A stretch of DNA of 64,000 bases, taken from assembly GCF_013375155.1 (NCBI RefSeq), contig NZ_JABXOF010000001.1, positions 496,001 through 560,000 of the forward strand. The letters are read 5' to 3'. The stretch's first letter is position 1, and every line of letters begins with the position of its first letter. Positions 21,250-31,715 of this stretch are shown here, piece after piece. The DNA is from Serratia ureilytica. Lineage in GTDB: Bacteria; Pseudomonadota; Gammaproteobacteria; Enterobacterales; Enterobacteriaceae. The notes beneath the pieces were generated by a model. The model worked only from the letters and a program-made list of their open reading frames with translations, had not been told where the DNA came from and ran no database searches. Made by a program: the position numbers and the translations under genes.

Positions 21250-22950
21250 TCAGATAAACCCGGCCTGGGTGTGCACGCTGACCCGATCCTTGCCGTTCTT
21301 TTTGCAAAAATAGAGCGCTTCGTCCGCCTGTTTTATCGCCGCCTGCAGCGCAGTGAACGCGTTGACCGGCGCAATGCCGCAGCTGGTGGTGAAACGCACT
21401 TGCCGCCCGTCGGCCAGATTCAGCGTCAGGCGATGGGTGCGGGCGCGCAATTGCTCCATGATGTCCCGTGCGTTGTCCAACGAACAGTTGCCCAGCAGCA
21501 CCGCGAACTCTTCGCCACCGTAGCGGCAGAAGATGTCGCTGGCGCGAAACGCGCGTTGCAACAGATGGCCGAATTCCACCAGCGCCCGGTCACCGACATC
21601 GTGGCCGTAGCTGTCGTTGAGCTGTTTGAAGTTGTCGATATCGATCAGGCAAAAGGCCTGCGGGTAGCTACCGTCGCCCAATAGCTGGCATTCGAGGAAG
21701 AATTTACGGCGGTTATAAATGTTGGTGAGCGGATCGAGGAAGGAAGAGGCCTCAAGCTCTTTAATCAGCAGCTGTTTCTCGCTTTCCAGCGAGACCTTGT
21801 CCAACTGATATTGTCTGAGCTGTTGAATGGCGTCGCTGATGGCGATCAGTTCCCGGCTGTAGAAGGCGTCGTTGCGATCGATATTCATCTCGCCGCGCGA
21901 CAGCCGCACGATATTGTTGTGGGTTTTGGTCAACCAGCGGTTGATGTTGGTGCAGAACACCAGCGCCGGCAAAATGAACAGCAGCACCCCCAGACCGGCG
22001 AGCGCGATCATGCCGTAAATGGTGGTCTGGCTGTCATAAATCTTGTGACGCGAAGCGACGGTTTCCAGCTCGAAGCTGCGTTGATACAGCGTCTGAGAAA
22101 GCCCGCTCAACTCGTCGACATAGCGCGAGATCAGCGCGGCGGGATAGGGCTTTTGGGTATTGATGGCGGTGTATAGCCCATCGGTAATCTGCTTGAGGCG
22201 TTCGGTAGACACCTGGCTGAGCAACTGATTGACGATGCTGGTGGTTTGCACGTCGTCGTAGTTGAGCTTCATGAAGATCAACCGGGTGCTCAGCGCGTTC
22301 AGGACGCCGGTCAACTGAATGGACTTCAGATAGGCGTCTTTGCGATCGAGTGGGCTGACGTTGACGTCGATAATCTGATCGCTTAACTCCGTCAGCGACA
22401 TATTCAGCCGGTTGTTGAGGCGAATGGCCTCGAGAAACATAAAGGAGTCGGTATCCACCATTCGGGTATCGTAGGTGTAGCGGTAATAGCTCTTGCTGGT
22501 TTGCGAGATGTAGTAGGCGCTGTTGATATTGAACAGGTTGGCGTTGGCGTTGTTGACCTGCGAAAGCTGCAGGTTGTCGTTATCCAGCAACTGTTCCATC
22601 AGGCCGATCATCGACAGCGCGGCGATTTTTTGCCGCACACCCAGCTCCCTGGCGACCGTGTCGTTCAGATGCTCGCGGATCCGGGCGATTTTCTCGCGCG
22701 CCACCCGATCGGCGGCCAGACACTGCGCGCGAGTGATTTGCGGATCGATCAGGCTCAAGCGTTTGAGACGGTGAGCCTGCAGCGAAGCCTGAAAGGCCTC
22801 GGAGATTTCTTTGGCGCGATCGATCTTATACAGGTTGAGCTGGTTATCGCGGTACTCGGTATGGGCTTCGAGCAGTTCCTCGACGATGAACAGCGAGAAG
22901 GAGGTCATCAGGCACAGGGTGAAAAAATAGATAGCGTATTTGATTTTCAT
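21250..22950 (-). CDS. Membrane-bound diguanylate cyclase (GGDEF domain)
   Basis: A 566-residue protein from ATG 22950 (upstream in-frame ATG at 22962 has worse ribosome-site spacing). A transmembrane segment at residues about 4-25 and another at about 310-335 (GMIALAGLGVLLFILPALVF) bracket a roughly 280-residue helical periplasmic sensor region. A short HAMP-like linker and coiled coil lead to a GGDEF domain beginning at DPLTNIYNRRKFF. The active-site motif is intact as GGEEF (478-482), and the inhibitory-site RxxD (RASD, 469-472) stands five residues before it. It should make cyclic-di-GMP with product inhibition. The sensor domain is not recognised, so the signal is unknown. E. coli K-12 has no gene here. 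Confidence 0.9.
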   Translation of the reverse strand: MKIKYAIYFFTLCLMTSFSLFIVEELLEAHTEYRDNQLNLYKIDRAKEISEAFQASLQAHRLKRLSLIDPQITRAQCLAADRVAREKIARIREHLNDTVARELGVRQKIAALSMIGLMEQLLDNDNLQLSQVNNANANLFNINSAYYISQTSKSYYRYTYDTRMVDTDSFMFLEAIRLNNRLNMSLTELSDQIIDVNVSPLDRKDAYLKSIQLTGVLNALSTRLIFMKLNYDDVQTTSIVNQLLSQVSTERLKQITDGLYTAINTQKPYPAALISRYVDELSGLSQTLYQRSFELETVASRHKIYDSQTTIYGMIALAGLGVLLFILPALVFCTNINRWLTKTHNNIVRLSRGEMNIDRNDAFYSRELIAISDAIQQLRQYQLDKVSLESEKQLLIKELEASSFLDPLTNIYNRRKFFLECQLLGDGSYPQAFCLIDIDNFKQLNDSYGHDVGDRALVEFGHLLQRAFRASDIFCRYGGEEFAVLLGNCSLDNARDIMEQLRARTHRLTLNLADGRQVRFTTSCGIAPVNAFTALQAAIKQADEALYFCKKNGKDRVSVHTQAGFI

Positions 22951-23286
22951 AGTGCGAGTCATCCCTGAGCCTGATTCGGCAATTATACCATCATGCCGCC
23001 TGTGCCGCCTCAACAATGCCGGAGCGCCGCGAAGGCGGTTTTTTAGCATTAAATGCTGATTTTTATTTAGCCATTGGTCACCCGCGCTGCCATCTGGTGG
23101 GTGAACTATGATTTGCCTCTGATTTCTTTATCGCGCTTGCCCGGCGGATCTGGGCTTTTCAGCCAGCTGTGATACAGTTTATTCACAATCAGGTTCGCCG
23201 AGCGCCGCAGGGGAAATCCCCAGCGACGGCGCGGAGGAGAAGAGCGGCCTGGCACCTATAACTCACTGAGACGTTTAAGGGTTTTT
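22951..23286. other. Divergent control region between the diguanylate cyclase and pepN
   Basis: 336 bases without a convincing gene. It holds a short perfect palindrome AGCATT-A-AATGCT (23045-23057) and an inverted repeat TCACCC ... GGGTGA (23078-23083 / 23099-23104). Promoters for both divergent genes must lie here, but no hexamer pair is clear enough to call. Confidence 0.5.
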
Positions 23287-25905
23287 ATGACACAACAGCC
23301 ACAGGCAAAATATCGCCACGATTATCGCGCGCCCGATTACACCACGACCGACATCGATTTGGACTTCAGTCTGGACGCGGAAACCACGCGCGTGACCGCC
23401 GTCAGTAAAATCAAACGTCAGGGCGCAGCCGGCGCACCGCTGGTGCTGGATGGCGAGGATCTGACGCTGGTGAGCATTCAGGTCGACGGTCAACCGTGGA
23501 GCGCCTATCGTCAGCAGGATAACCAGCTGATCGTCGAAGCGTTGCCGGCACAATTCACTCTGACCATCGTCAACGATATTCACCCGGCGAAAAACACCGC
23601 GCTGGAAGGGCTGTATCTGTCCGGCGATGCGCTGTGCACGCAATGCGAAGCCGAAGGCTTCCATCATATTACCTATTACCAGGATCGCCCGGACGTGCTG
23701 GCGCGCTTTACCACCCGCATCGTGGCCGACAAGGCGCGCTATCCGTTCCTGCTGTCGAACGGCAACCGTATTGGCCAGGGTGAATTGGCCGATGGTCGCC
23801 ACTGGGTGCAATGGCAGGATCCGTTCCCGAAACCTTGCTACCTGTTCGCGTTGGTGGCGGGGGACTTCGACGTGCTGCGCGACAGCTTCACCACCCGTTC
23901 CGGCCGTAAGGTCGCGCTGGAGCTGTTTGTCGATCGCGGCAACCTGGATCGCGCCGACTGGGCGATGACCTCGTTGAAAAACTCGATGAAGTGGGACGAG
24001 ACCCGCTTCGGTCTGGAATACGATCTCGACATTTATATGATCGTGGCGGTCGATTTCTTCAATATGGGCGCGATGGAGAACAAAGGGTTAAATATCTTTA
24101 ACTCCAAATACGTGTTGGCGAAGGCGGAAACCGCCACCGACAAAGATTACCTGAACATCGAAGCAGTGATTGGCCACGAATACTTCCACAACTGGACCGG
24201 CAACCGCGTCACCTGCCGCGACTGGTTCCAGCTCAGCCTGAAAGAGGGGCTGACGGTGTTCCGCGATCAAGAGTTCAGTTCCGATCTGGGCTCGCGTTCG
24301 GTCAACCGTATCGATAACGTGCGCGTGATGCGCGGCGCGCAGTTCGCCGAAGACGCCAGCCCGATGGCGCATGCCATTCGTCCGGATAAAGTCATCGAGA
24401 TGAACAACTTTTACACCCTGACGGTGTATGAGAAAGGTTCTGAAGTGATCCGCATGATGCACACCCTGCTGGGGGAAGAGAACTTCCAGAAAGGGATGCA
24501 GCTCTATTTCGAACGCCACGACGGCAGCGCCGCCACCTGCGATGACTTCGTACAGGCGATGGAGGACGCGTCCAACGTGGATCTGTCGCGCTTCCGCCGT
24601 TGGTATAGCCAGTCCGGCACGCCGCTGTTGACGGTGCGCGACGAGTACGATGCGGAAACTCAGCAATATCGCCTGCATGTCAGCCAGAAAACCCCGCCGA
24701 CCGCCGATCAGCCTGAGAAGTTGCCGCTGCATATCCCGCTGGATATCGAGCTGTACGACAGCGAAGGTAACGTCATCGCGCTGCAGAAGGGCGGCCTGCC
24801 GGTCAACAACGTGCTGAACGTCACCGAAGCGGAGCAGACCTTCGTGTTCGACGGCGTGGCGCACAAGCCGGTGCCGTCGCTGCTGCGTGAATTCTCTGCG
24901 CCGGTGAAACTGGATTATCCGTACAGCGATCAGCAACTGACCTTCCTGATGCAGCACGCGCGCAATGAGTTTGCGCGTTGGGATGCGGCGCAGAGCCTGC
25001 TTGCGACCTACATCAAACTGAACGTGGCGCGGCACCAGCAGAAGCAGCCGTTGTCGCTGCCGCTGCACGTGGCCGACGCGTTCCGTGCGGTGTTGCTGAA
25101 CGAGACGCTGGATCCGGCGCTGGCGGCGCAGATCCTGACGCTGCCGTCGGAGAACGAAATCGCTGAACTGTTCGCCACCATCGATCCGGAAGCGATCGCC
25201 GCGGTGCACGAAGCGATCGTTCGCTGCCTGGCGCGGGAGTTGGCCGATGAGTGGCTGGCGGTGTATCACGCCAACAAGACCGACGGCTACCGCGTGGAGC
25301 ACGCCGACATCGCCAAGCGCGCCTTGCGCAATGTGTGCCTGGGTTATCTGGCGTTCGGCGAAGATGCGGCGCTGGCGGACCAACTGGTGAGCGAACAGTA
25401 TCGCCAGGCGGATAACATGACCGACTCGCTGGCGGCGCTGTCCGCTGCGGTTGCGGCCCAGTTGCCGTGTCGCGATGCGCTGTTGGCGGCGTTCGACGAG
25501 CGCTGGCATCAGGATGGCCTGGTGATGGACAAATGGTTCGTGCTGCAGGGGAGCAGCCCGTCGGCGGATGTGTTGAGCAAGGTGCGTGCGCTGCTGCAAC
25601 ACCGCTCGTTCAGCCTGAGCAACCCGAACCGCACCCGCTCGCTGATCGGCGGCTTCGCTTCAGGCAATCCGGCGGCGTTCCATGCGGCGGATGGCAGCGG
25701 TTATCAATTCCTGGTGGAGATCCTCAGCGATCTCAACCAGCGCAACCCGCAGATCGCCGCGCGCCTGATCGAACCGCTGATTCGCCTGAAGCGTTACGAC
25801 GCCGGTCGCCAGGCGCTGATGCGCAAAGCGTTGGAACAGCTGAAAGGGTTGGAAAACCTGTCCGGCGATCTGTACGAGAAGATCAGCAAGGCGCTCGACG
25901 CCTAA
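23287..25905 (+). CDS. pepN: Aminopeptidase N (M1 family)
   Basis: An 872-residue zinc metallopeptidase (E. coli 870) that removes N-terminal residues from peptides and is the main aminopeptidase in E. coli cytosol. The exopeptidase motif GAMEN is in FNMGAMENKG. The zinc site is HEYFH at 297-301, with the third ligand in LKEGLTVFRDQEF about 19 residues later, the same numbering as E. coli. ATG 23287 lies seven bases after TTTAAGGG. It is convergent with the ssu operon across a shared terminator. Confidence 0.98.
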   Translation: MTQQPQAKYRHDYRAPDYTTTDIDLDFSLDAETTRVTAVSKIKRQGAAGAPLVLDGEDLTLVSIQVDGQPWSAYRQQDNQLIVEALPAQFTLTIVNDIHPAKNTALEGLYLSGDALCTQCEAEGFHHITYYQDRPDVLARFTTRIVADKARYPFLLSNGNRIGQGELADGRHWVQWQDPFPKPCYLFALVAGDFDVLRDSFTTRSGRKVALELFVDRGNLDRADWAMTSLKNSMKWDETRFGLEYDLDIYMIVAVDFFNMGAMENKGLNIFNSKYVLAKAETATDKDYLNIEAVIGHEYFHNWTGNRVTCRDWFQLSLKEGLTVFRDQEFSSDLGSRSVNRIDNVRVMRGAQFAEDASPMAHAIRPDKVIEMNNFYTLTVYEKGSEVIRMMHTLLGEENFQKGMQLYFERHDGSAATCDDFVQAMEDASNVDLSRFRRWYSQSGTPLLTVRDEYDAETQQYRLHVSQKTPPTADQPEKLPLHIPLDIELYDSEGNVIALQKGGLPVNNVLNVTEAEQTFVFDGVAHKPVPSLLREFSAPVKLDYPYSDQQLTFLMQHARNEFARWDAAQSLLATYIKLNVARHQQKQPLSLPLHVADAFRAVLLNETLDPALAAQILTLPSENEIAELFATIDPEAIAAVHEAIVRCLARELADEWLAVYHANKTDGYRVEHADIAKRALRNVCLGYLAFGEDAALADQLVSEQYRQADNMTDSLAALSAAVAAQLPCRDALLAAFDERWHQDGLVMDKWFVLQGSSPSADVLSKVRALLQHRSFSLSNPNRTRSLIGGFASGNPAAFHAADGSGYQFLVEILSDLNQRNPQIAARLIEPLIRLKRYDAGRQALMRKALEQLKGLENLSGDLYEKISKALDA

Positions 25906-25925
25906 TCTTCTCACCGTGAATACCC

Positions 25926-25954
25926 AAAGGGACGGCCTGCGCCGTCCCTTTTTT
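25926..25954. terminator. Bidirectional terminator between pepN and ssuB
   Basis: Stem AAAGGGACGGC / GCCGTCCCTTT (11 bp), loop CTGC, then a T-run on the plus strand. It ends four bases before the ssuB stop. Confidence 0.9.
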
Positions 25955-25957
25955 CGT

Positions 25958-26731
25958 TCAATTCGCCGCCTGGCGTGGGCTGGCCGCGGTGACCGGCGGC
26001 GATAACACCCGCTCCAGCACTTCAGCTTCCAGTTCCGCCAGCCTGGCTGAACCCTTACGGCGTGGCCGCGGCAGATCGATGCTCAGATCCAGCCCGATGC
26101 GCCCCTCTTCGATCAGGATCACCCGATCCGCCAGCGCGATGGCTTCGCTGACGTCGTGCGTCACCAGCAGCACGGTAAAACCGTGCTGTTGCCACAGCGT
26201 TTCTATCAGCCCCTGCATCTCGATGCGCGTCAGGGCATCCAGCGCCCCGAGCGGTTCGTCCAACAGCAGCAGGCGAGGGCGGTGGATCAGCGCGCGCGCC
26301 AGGGCGACCCGCTGCTTTTGTCCGCCGGACAGCGCCGCCGGCCAGTCGCGGGCGCGATCCGCCAAGCCGACCGCGTCCAGCGCCTGCAGCGCCGCATCGC
26401 GCCACTGGCCGCGCAGCCCCAGACCCACGTTGTCGATCACTGTTTTCCACGGCAGCAGGCGCGCATCCTGAAACATCAGCCGGGTATCTTCTTTAACGGC
26501 GGCAAGCGGCGCGTTGCCGCTGAGCAGCACGCCGCTGCTGGCCTGTTCCAGGCCGGCCAGCAGGCGCAGCAGGGTGCTTTTGCCGCAGCCGCTGCGGCCG
26601 ACCACCGCCACGAACTGCCCGGCGGAGATGTGCAGCTGAATAGTGTCCAGCACCGTGCGGTTGCCGTAACCTTTGCCGATGGACTCCAGCGTCACCGGCG
26701 TGCCTTGCGCAAGGCGAGCGGGAAGGGTCAT
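25958..26731 (-). CDS. ssuB: Aliphatic sulfonate ABC transporter ATP-binding protein
   Basis: A 257-residue ATPase (E. coli 255) energising sulfonate uptake. Walker A is [16 protein letters not shown], the signature [15 protein letters not shown] and Walker [13 protein letters not shown], with the switch His in [10 protein letters not shown]. It is peripheral on the inner membrane with SsuC. ATG 26731 overlaps the ssuC stop by 4 bases. It is the last gene of ssuEADCB, with a strong terminator directly after. Confidence 0.96.
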   Translation of the reverse strand: MTLPARLAQGTPVTLESIGKGYGNRTVLDTIQLHISAGQFVAVVGRSGCGKSTLLRLLAGLEQASSGVLLSGNAPLAAVKEDTRLMFQDARLLPWKTVIDNVGLGLRGQWRDAALQALDAVGLADRARDWPAALSGGQKQRVALARALIHRPRLLLLDEPLGALDALTRIEMQGLIETLWQQHGFTVLLVTHDVSEAIALADRVILIEEGRIGLDLSIDLPRPRRKGSARLAELEAEVLERVLSPPVTAASPRQAAN

Positions 26732-27522
26732 AGCGCTTCTCCCTGTTTCAGTTGATAGGCCGGATGCCAGCGCAACCAGACGCGCTCCAGCAGCTGCGCG
26801 CCCACGTCCGCCAGCTTGCCGAGCAGGGCGTACAGCACGATGGCCACCACCACCACATCGGTTTGCAGAAATTCACGCGCGTTCATCGCCAGATAGCCGA
26901 TGCCCGAATTGGCCGAGATGGTTTCGGCGACGATCAGCGTCAGCCACATGAAGCCGAGAGCGAAACGCACGCCGACCATAATCGACGGCAGCGCGCCCGG
27001 CAGCACCACCTGTGTAAACAGGCGGAAACCGCTCAGGCCGTAGCTGCGGGCCATCTCCAACAGGCCGCGATCGATGTTTTTGATGCCGTGGTAGGTATTG
27101 AGATAAATCGGGAACAGCGTACCGAGCGCCACCAGAAAGATCTTGGCGGATTCATCGATGCCGAACCACAGGATCACCAACGGGATCAGCGCCAGGTGCG
27201 GCACGTTGCGGATCATTTGCACCGAGCTGTCCAGCAGGCGTTCGCCCCAGCGCGACAGCCCGGTAATAAAGCCGAGGGTAAGCCCGATGCTGCCGCCGAT
27301 GGCGAAGCCTAACAACGCGCGCTGGCTGCTGATGCTCAGATGCTGCCACAGTTCGCCGCTTTGGCTCAGGCTCCAGAAGGCGGCCAGCACTGCGCTCGGC
27401 GCCGGTAAAATGCGGTTGGACAGCCAGCCGGTTTCGACAGCGATCTGCCAGAGGATCACCAGCGCCAGCGGCAGCGCCCAGGGGGCCAGCCGATACAGGA
27501 TGCGTTGCGCGTTCTTTGCCAT
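26728..27522 (-). CDS. ssuC: Aliphatic sulfonate ABC transporter permease
   Basis: A 264-residue inner-membrane permease (E. coli 263) with about six transmembrane helices. The EAA loop contacting SsuB is visible at [27 protein letters not shown]. The start is ATG 27522 ([14 protein letters not shown]), preceded by GAGGAG, though the frame is open upstream to 27813 inside ssuD. ssuD ends 11 bases before, and ssuB overlaps by 4. Confidence 0.95.
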   Translation of the reverse strand: MAKNAQRILYRLAPWALPLALVILWQIAVETGWLSNRILPAPSAVLAAFWSLSQSGELWQHLSISSQRALLGFAIGGSIGLTLGFITGLSRWGERLLDSSVQMIRNVPHLALIPLVILWFGIDESAKIFLVALGTLFPIYLNTYHGIKNIDRGLLEMARSYGLSGFRLFTQVVLPGALPSIMVGVRFALGFMWLTLIVAETISANSGIGYLAMNAREFLQTDVVVVAIVLYALLGKLADVGAQLLERVWLRWHPAYQLKQGEAL

Positions 27523-27533
27523 CGGGGCGCTCC

Positions 27534-28682
27534 TCAGCTCTGCGACACTTTTTGCGGAACATAGATGTTGGCCACTACTTCGCCCTGCGGGCGCACCGGT
27601 TGAAGGCGCGCGGGCGTTTCCTCCTGCGCCAGATCGAGGTGCGGAAACAGCAGTTCGCCGACGCGGTAGGCCTCTTCCAGATGCGGATAGCCGGAGAGAA
27701 TAAAGGTGTCGATGCCCAGATCGGCGTATTCCTGCATGCGTGCCGCGACCGTCGGGCCATCGCCCACCAGCGCGGTGCCGGCGCCGCCGCGCACCAGGCC
27801 GATGCCGGCCCACAGGTTCGGGCTGATCTCCAGATTATCCTTCTTGCCGCCGTGCAGCGCCGCCATGCGCCGTTGGCCGACGGAGTCGAAGCGGGCAAAG
27901 GCCTGCTGCGCGTTGGCGATGGTTTCCTCATCGAGGTGAGCGATCAGCCGATCGGCGGCGCGCCAGGCTTCTTCGGTGGTTTCCCGCACGATGACGTGCA
28001 GACGGATGCCGAAGCGTACCTGCCGGCCCTTCGCCGCCGCTTTGGCGCGCACCTCTTCGATCTTCTCTTTGACCTGTGCCGGCGGCTCTCCCCAGGTGAG
28101 GTACATTTCTACCTGCTCGGCGGCCAGATCCTGCGCGGCGGCGGAGGATCCGCCGAAATAGAGCGGCGGGCGCGGTTGCTGCACCGGCGGGAACAGCAGT
28201 TTGGCGCCTTTCACCTGAATATGCTTGCCGTGGAAATCGACGGTTTCACCTTCCAGCACCCTGCGCCAGATATGAGTGAACTCGGTCGAGGCTTCGTAAC
28301 GCTCTTCATGACTGAGATGCAACCCCTCCGCCGCCAGCTCTTCTGGATCGCCGCCGGTGACCAGATTGAACAGGGCGCGGCCGTTGGACAGGCGATCCAG
28401 CGTCGCCGCCTGACGCGCCGCCAGCGTAGGGGAGATGATACCCGGCCGCAGCGCGACCAAAAATTTCAGCCGCTGGGTGACCGGGATCAGCGAGGCGGCC
28501 ACCAGCCAGGAGTCTTCGCAAGAGCGACCGGTGGGGATCAGCACGCCGCCGAATCCCAGCCGGTCCGCCGCTTGGGCGATTTGTTGCAAGTAACCGTGAT
28601 CGACGCTGCGAGCGCCCTGTGCGCTGCCAAGATAGTGGCCGTCGCCGTGGGTGGGTAAAAACCAGAAAACGTTCAGGCTCAT
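27534..28682 (-). CDS. ssuD: FMNH2-dependent alkanesulfonate monooxygenase
   Basis: A 382-residue bacterial-luciferase-fold enzyme (E. coli 381) that oxidises C1-C10 alkanesulfonates to aldehyde and sulfite using FMNH2 from SsuE. The N-terminus [19 protein letters not shown] and the segments [13 protein letters not shown] and [20 protein letters not shown] are family hallmarks. The start is ATG 28682; a TTG two codons upstream is in frame but unneeded. Cytosolic. Together with ssuE it releases sulfite for cysteine synthesis during sulfate limitation. Confidence 0.97.
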   Translation of the reverse strand: MSLNVFWFLPTHGDGHYLGSAQGARSVDHGYLQQIAQAADRLGFGGVLIPTGRSCEDSWLVAASLIPVTQRLKFLVALRPGIISPTLAARQAATLDRLSNGRALFNLVTGGDPEELAAEGLHLSHEERYEASTEFTHIWRRVLEGETVDFHGKHIQVKGAKLLFPPVQQPRPPLYFGGSSAAAQDLAAEQVEMYLTWGEPPAQVKEKIEEVRAKAAAKGRQVRFGIRLHVIVRETTEEAWRAADRLIAHLDEETIANAQQAFARFDSVGQRRMAALHGGKKDNLEISPNLWAGIGLVRGGAGTALVGDGPTVAARMQEYADLGIDTFILSGYPHLEEAYRVGELLFPHLDLAQEETPARLQPVRPQGEVVANIYVPQKVSQS

Positions 28683-28701
28683 CGTCAATGCTCTCCCGTA
28701 T

Positions 28702-29667
28702 TTATTGCGCGCTTGGGCGCCAGATGCGTTGCGAGATGTCGACCTTCACCGGCACCAGCCGGTTGGCGTAAAACAGGTCGGCGGTTTGCTGCTGCGCGGC
28801 GATCGTATGCGCATCGAGCGGTGTGATGGCGGTCGGGGGACGGTGATCCAGATAGCTGGCGATCACCGGTTCCGGCAGCCCCATGGCGTTGGCCAGCAAG
28901 GTCACGCTTTGCGCCCGGTCGCTGCGGGTGAGCGCATCGGCCTGGGTCAGCACCGTCAGGACCTGGCTGATAAAGGCGCCATTGGCTTCGACATAAGGGC
29001 GCGCCGCCAGATAGAAGGAACCGGTCTGGTTCAGATCGGTGCCGTCGCCGAGCACCCGCACGCCGCCCTGCAGCAGCGCGGCGGAATAATAAGGATCCCA
29101 GATAGCCCAGGCATCGACGTTGCCCTGCTGGAATGCGGCGCGCGCATCGGCGGGGGTCAGGTAGGCGGGTTGGATATCCGTAAATTTCAGGCCGGCCTTT
29201 TGCAGCGATCGCAGCAGCAGGTTGTGTGAGCTGGATCCTTTCTGAAATGCGACCTTATGGCCTTTCAGATCGGCGACGGTTTTGATCGGGCTGTTTTCCG
29301 GCACCAGGATCACTTCCGCCTTCGGTTTGGGAGGCTCAACGCCGACATACAGCAGGTCCGCCCCGGCGGCCTGCGCGAAGATCGGCGGAATATCACCGGT
29401 GCTGCCCAGATCGATGCTGCCGACGTTCAAGGCCTCCAGCATCTGCGGCCCGGCGGGAAATTCAATCCAGCTGATGCGGGTGGTGGGAAAACGTTCTTCC
29501 AGCAGCCGGTGGCTTTTCGCCAGCACCAGACTCACCGATCCTTTCTGGTAACCGATGCGAAATTGCGCCGGATCCTGCGCGACGGCGGCGTTGGCCCAGA
29601 CCAGCGACAGCAGGCCGGTGAAGGCCGCTGCGCTCAGCCAACGTCGCAAAGCGTTGCGTTGTTTCAT
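28702..29667 (-). CDS. ssuA: Sulfonate-binding periplasmic protein
   Basis: A 321-residue substrate-binding protein (E. coli 319). The signal peptide (about residues 1-30, ending ...ANAAVA) precedes the mature start [20 protein letters not shown]1/SsuA-like fold motifs [21 protein letters not shown] and WAIWDPYY are present. It delivers alkanesulfonates to SsuBC. ATG 29667 has GGAGAG upstream. It is second in the ssu operon, 24 bp after ssuE. Confidence 0.96.
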   Translation of the reverse strand: MKQRNALRRWLSAAAFTGLLSLVWANAAVAQDPAQFRIGYQKGSVSLVLAKSHRLLEERFPTTRISWIEFPAGPQMLEALNVGSIDLGSTGDIPPIFAQAAGADLLYVGVEPPKPKAEVILVPENSPIKTVADLKGHKVAFQKGSSSHNLLLRSLQKAGLKFTDIQPAYLTPADARAAFQQGNVDAWAIWDPYYSAALLQGGVRVLGDGTDLNQTGSFYLAARPYVEANGAFISQVLTVLTQADALTRSDRAQSVTLLANAMGLPEPVIASYLDHRPPTAITPLDAHTIAAQQQTADLFYANRLVPVKVDISQRIWRPSAQ

Positions 29668-29691
29668 TCAGGCTCTCCTTTTCCAGGCATT

Positions 29692-30270
29692 TCAGGCGGT
29701 TTGACGCGCCGTCAGCGGCGAGGCGACGCGCAGCGCGGGCGGTTTGCGGCGCCCAAGCGCCAGATAGAAACTGGCGAGCGCTTCTTCCAACCGGGCGGCC
29801 ACGGCGTCGGTGAGCGTGGCGCTTTCGCCGGTCAGCTGGATCTGACTGTCGTCGGCGAACACGCCGTGCAGCACCTCTTGCGCTTTGAGCGCCGCCAGCA
29901 CCGGTTTCAGCGCATAGTCCACCGCCAGCATGTGACCGACAGAACCGCCGGTCGCCAGCGGCAGCACCACTTTATGGTCCAGCGCGCGTTCCGGCAGCAG
30001 GTCCAGCAGGGTTTTCAGCGCGCCGGAGAACGACGCTTTATAAACCGGCGTGGAAATCAGCAGGCCGTCGGCCTGCGCCAGCTGGTCGGCAAACGCCTTG
30101 ATCGCCGGACTGTTGAAGTTGGCGTACAGCAGATCTTCGGCATCGAAGTCGTGCAGGGTATAGGCCGTCACCTCCACCCCTTGTTGCCGCAGCCAGTTCT
30201 GACTCAGCGAGAGCAGCGCGGCGGAACGTGATGGGATGCGTGGGCTACCGGCCAGTGATATAACGCGCAT
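29692..30270 (-). CDS. ssuE: NADPH-dependent FMN reductase
   Basis: A 192-residue flavodoxin-like reductase (E. coli 191) supplying FMNH2 to SsuD. The N-terminus [20 protein letters not shown] holds the flavin phosphate loop, and [21 protein letters not shown] is characteristic. ATG 30270 follows AGGAG at ideal spacing; a GTG at 30276 is in frame. First gene of ssuEADCB. In E. coli the operon needs Cbl and is repressed by CysB under sulfate. I do not claim a site, although the A/T-rich upstream region (30277-30345) would suit them. Confidence 0.96.
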   Translation of the reverse strand: MRVISLAGSPRIPSRSAALLSLSQNWLRQQGVEVTAYTLHDFDAEDLLYANFNSPAIKAFADQLAQADGLLISTPVYKASFSGALKTLLDLLPERALDHKVVLPLATGGSVGHMLAVDYALKPVLAALKAQEVLHGVFADDSQIQLTGESATLTDAVAARLEEALASFYLALGRRKPPALRVASPLTARQTA

Positions 30271-30418
30271 TGCCACTCCTTATAACTAAAAGTTAGGTTT
30301 AATTAGAAAATTAATGGGAAGTGTTTTAAACCTACCAGCAACCGGGCGCGTTTTTTAAATCTCATTTTTTGATTTGGATATGCGTAAAAGCGGATTGGCG
30401 CCGATTTGGCGATGAAGA

Positions 30419-30434
30419 GGGAAAACGATTGCGT
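30419..30434 (+). promoter_or_regulatory. PurR box upstream of pyrD
   Basis: GGGAAAACGATTGCGT matches the PurR consensus ACGAAAACGTTTGCGT at 13 of 16 positions. E. coli pyrD is a known PurR target, and the site lies upstream of the deduced promoter. Confidence 0.7.
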
Positions 30435-30485
30435 AAAAACGGCTTTTTTTGCCTTTAATCAATTCCAATTAGGCGGGGGATACCG

Positions 30486-30528
30486 GATAATACGCCCCCG
30501 GTTTGCAACCGGGAAATCAGGAGAGTCC
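30486..30528 (+). promoter_or_regulatory. pyrD -10, C/G start-switch and leader hairpin
   Basis: A -10-like GATAAT (30486-30491) is followed by a run of C then G (about 30495-30501), where transcription would begin. The leader can fold CCCGGTT / AACCGGG (30497-30503 / 30507-30513) just before the ribosome site AGGAGAG. In E. coli pyrD, high CTP selects a C start that includes the 5' arm and hides the ribosome site; low CTP shifts initiation to G and removes the arm. The bases needed for this are present here. Confidence 0.75.
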
Positions 30529-31539
30529 ATGTACTACCCCCTCATCAGGAAAGCGTTGTTCCAGCTCGATCCGGAGCGCGCGCACGAAGTGACCTTTCGT
30601 CAGCTCAGCCGTATTACCGGCACCCCATTAGCGTTTCTTGTCCGTCAGTCCGTGCCGACCAAACCGGTCAGCTGCATGGGGCTGTCGTTTAAAAACCCGC
30701 TGGGATTGGCCGCCGGTCTGGATAAAAACGGCGAATGCATCGATGCGTTCGGCGCGATGGGCTTCGGCCATGTGGAAGTCGGCACCGTGACGCCGCGTCC
30801 GCAACCGGGCAACGACAAGCCGCGCTTGTTCCGCGTGGTTGAGGCGGAAGGCCTGATTAACCGCATGGGGTTCAATAACCATGGCGTGGACAATCTGGTT
30901 GAAAACGTTAAGAAATCCCATTTCGGCGGCATTCTTGGGATCAATATCGGCAAGAATAAAGACACGCCGGTCGAGCAGGGCAAAGACGATTATTTGATCT
31001 GCATGGATAAAGTTTATCCGTATGCCGGATATATCGCGATTAACATCTCTTCACCGAATACGCCGGGGTTACGATCCTTACAGTATGGCGAAGCGTTGGA
31101 CGATCTTTTGGCTGCGATTAAAAATAAGCAGCAGGAATTACATGCGCGCCATCACAAATATGTGCCGGTGGCGGTAAAGATCGCGCCGGATCTTTCTGAA
31201 GAAGAATTGATCCAAATTGCCGATAGCCTGGTGCGGCATAATATCGATGGCGTGATCGCCACCAATACCACGTTGGATCGAAAATTGATCCAAGGGCTGA
31301 ATTACTGCGAACAAGCGGGCGGGTTAAGTGGGCGTCCGTTGCAATCACGCAGCACCGAAGTGATCCGTCGCCTCTCCACCGAACTGCAAGGACGTCTGCC
31401 GATTATCGGCGTAGGCGGCATCGATTCGCTGACGGCGGCGCGCGAAAAAATGGAGGCCGGCGCGAGCCTGCTGCAAATTTATTCCGGATTTATCTATCAC
31501 GGCCCGCGTTTGATTAAAGATATCGTTACCCATATCTAA
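30529..31539 (+). CDS. pyrD: Dihydroorotate dehydrogenase (quinone), class 2
   Basis: At 336 residues it equals E. coli PyrD. A peripheral inner-membrane flavoenzyme oxidising dihydroorotate to orotate with quinone. The N-terminal helices [20 protein letters not shown] form the quinone tunnel and define class 2. FMN and substrate motifs [27 protein letters not shown] and IGVGGIDSL are seen. ATG 30529 follows the leader hairpin; upstream in-frame codons are not used. Regulated by PurR and pyrimidine levels, as argued for the leader. Confidence 0.98.
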   Translation: MYYPLIRKALFQLDPERAHEVTFRQLSRITGTPLAFLVRQSVPTKPVSCMGLSFKNPLGLAAGLDKNGECIDAFGAMGFGHVEVGTVTPRPQPGNDKPRLFRVVEAEGLINRMGFNNHGVDNLVENVKKSHFGGILGINIGKNKDTPVEQGKDDYLICMDKVYPYAGYIAINISSPNTPGLRSLQYGEALDDLLAAIKNKQQELHARHHKYVPVAVKIAPDLSEEELIQIADSLVRHNIDGVIATNTTLDRKLIQGLNYCEQAGGLSGRPLQSRSTEVIRRLSTELQGRLPIIGVGGIDSLTAAREKMEAGASLLQIYSGFIYHGPRLIKDIVTHI

Positions 31540-31715
31540 TATTTTTCCTCTCATTTTATTCCGGGGGTTTATTTCTGCCCCCGGCTCGTCTATATTTTGT
31601 TCGTTAGCTTAAATATCGTTCGCGGAATTATCCGATGTTTAAGCTATTTCATCGGTGATAAAATCGCCTTTTAGGGTGAGTGCGGCGTTGGCATGGGCAG
31701 CGAGAAGGATACGAA

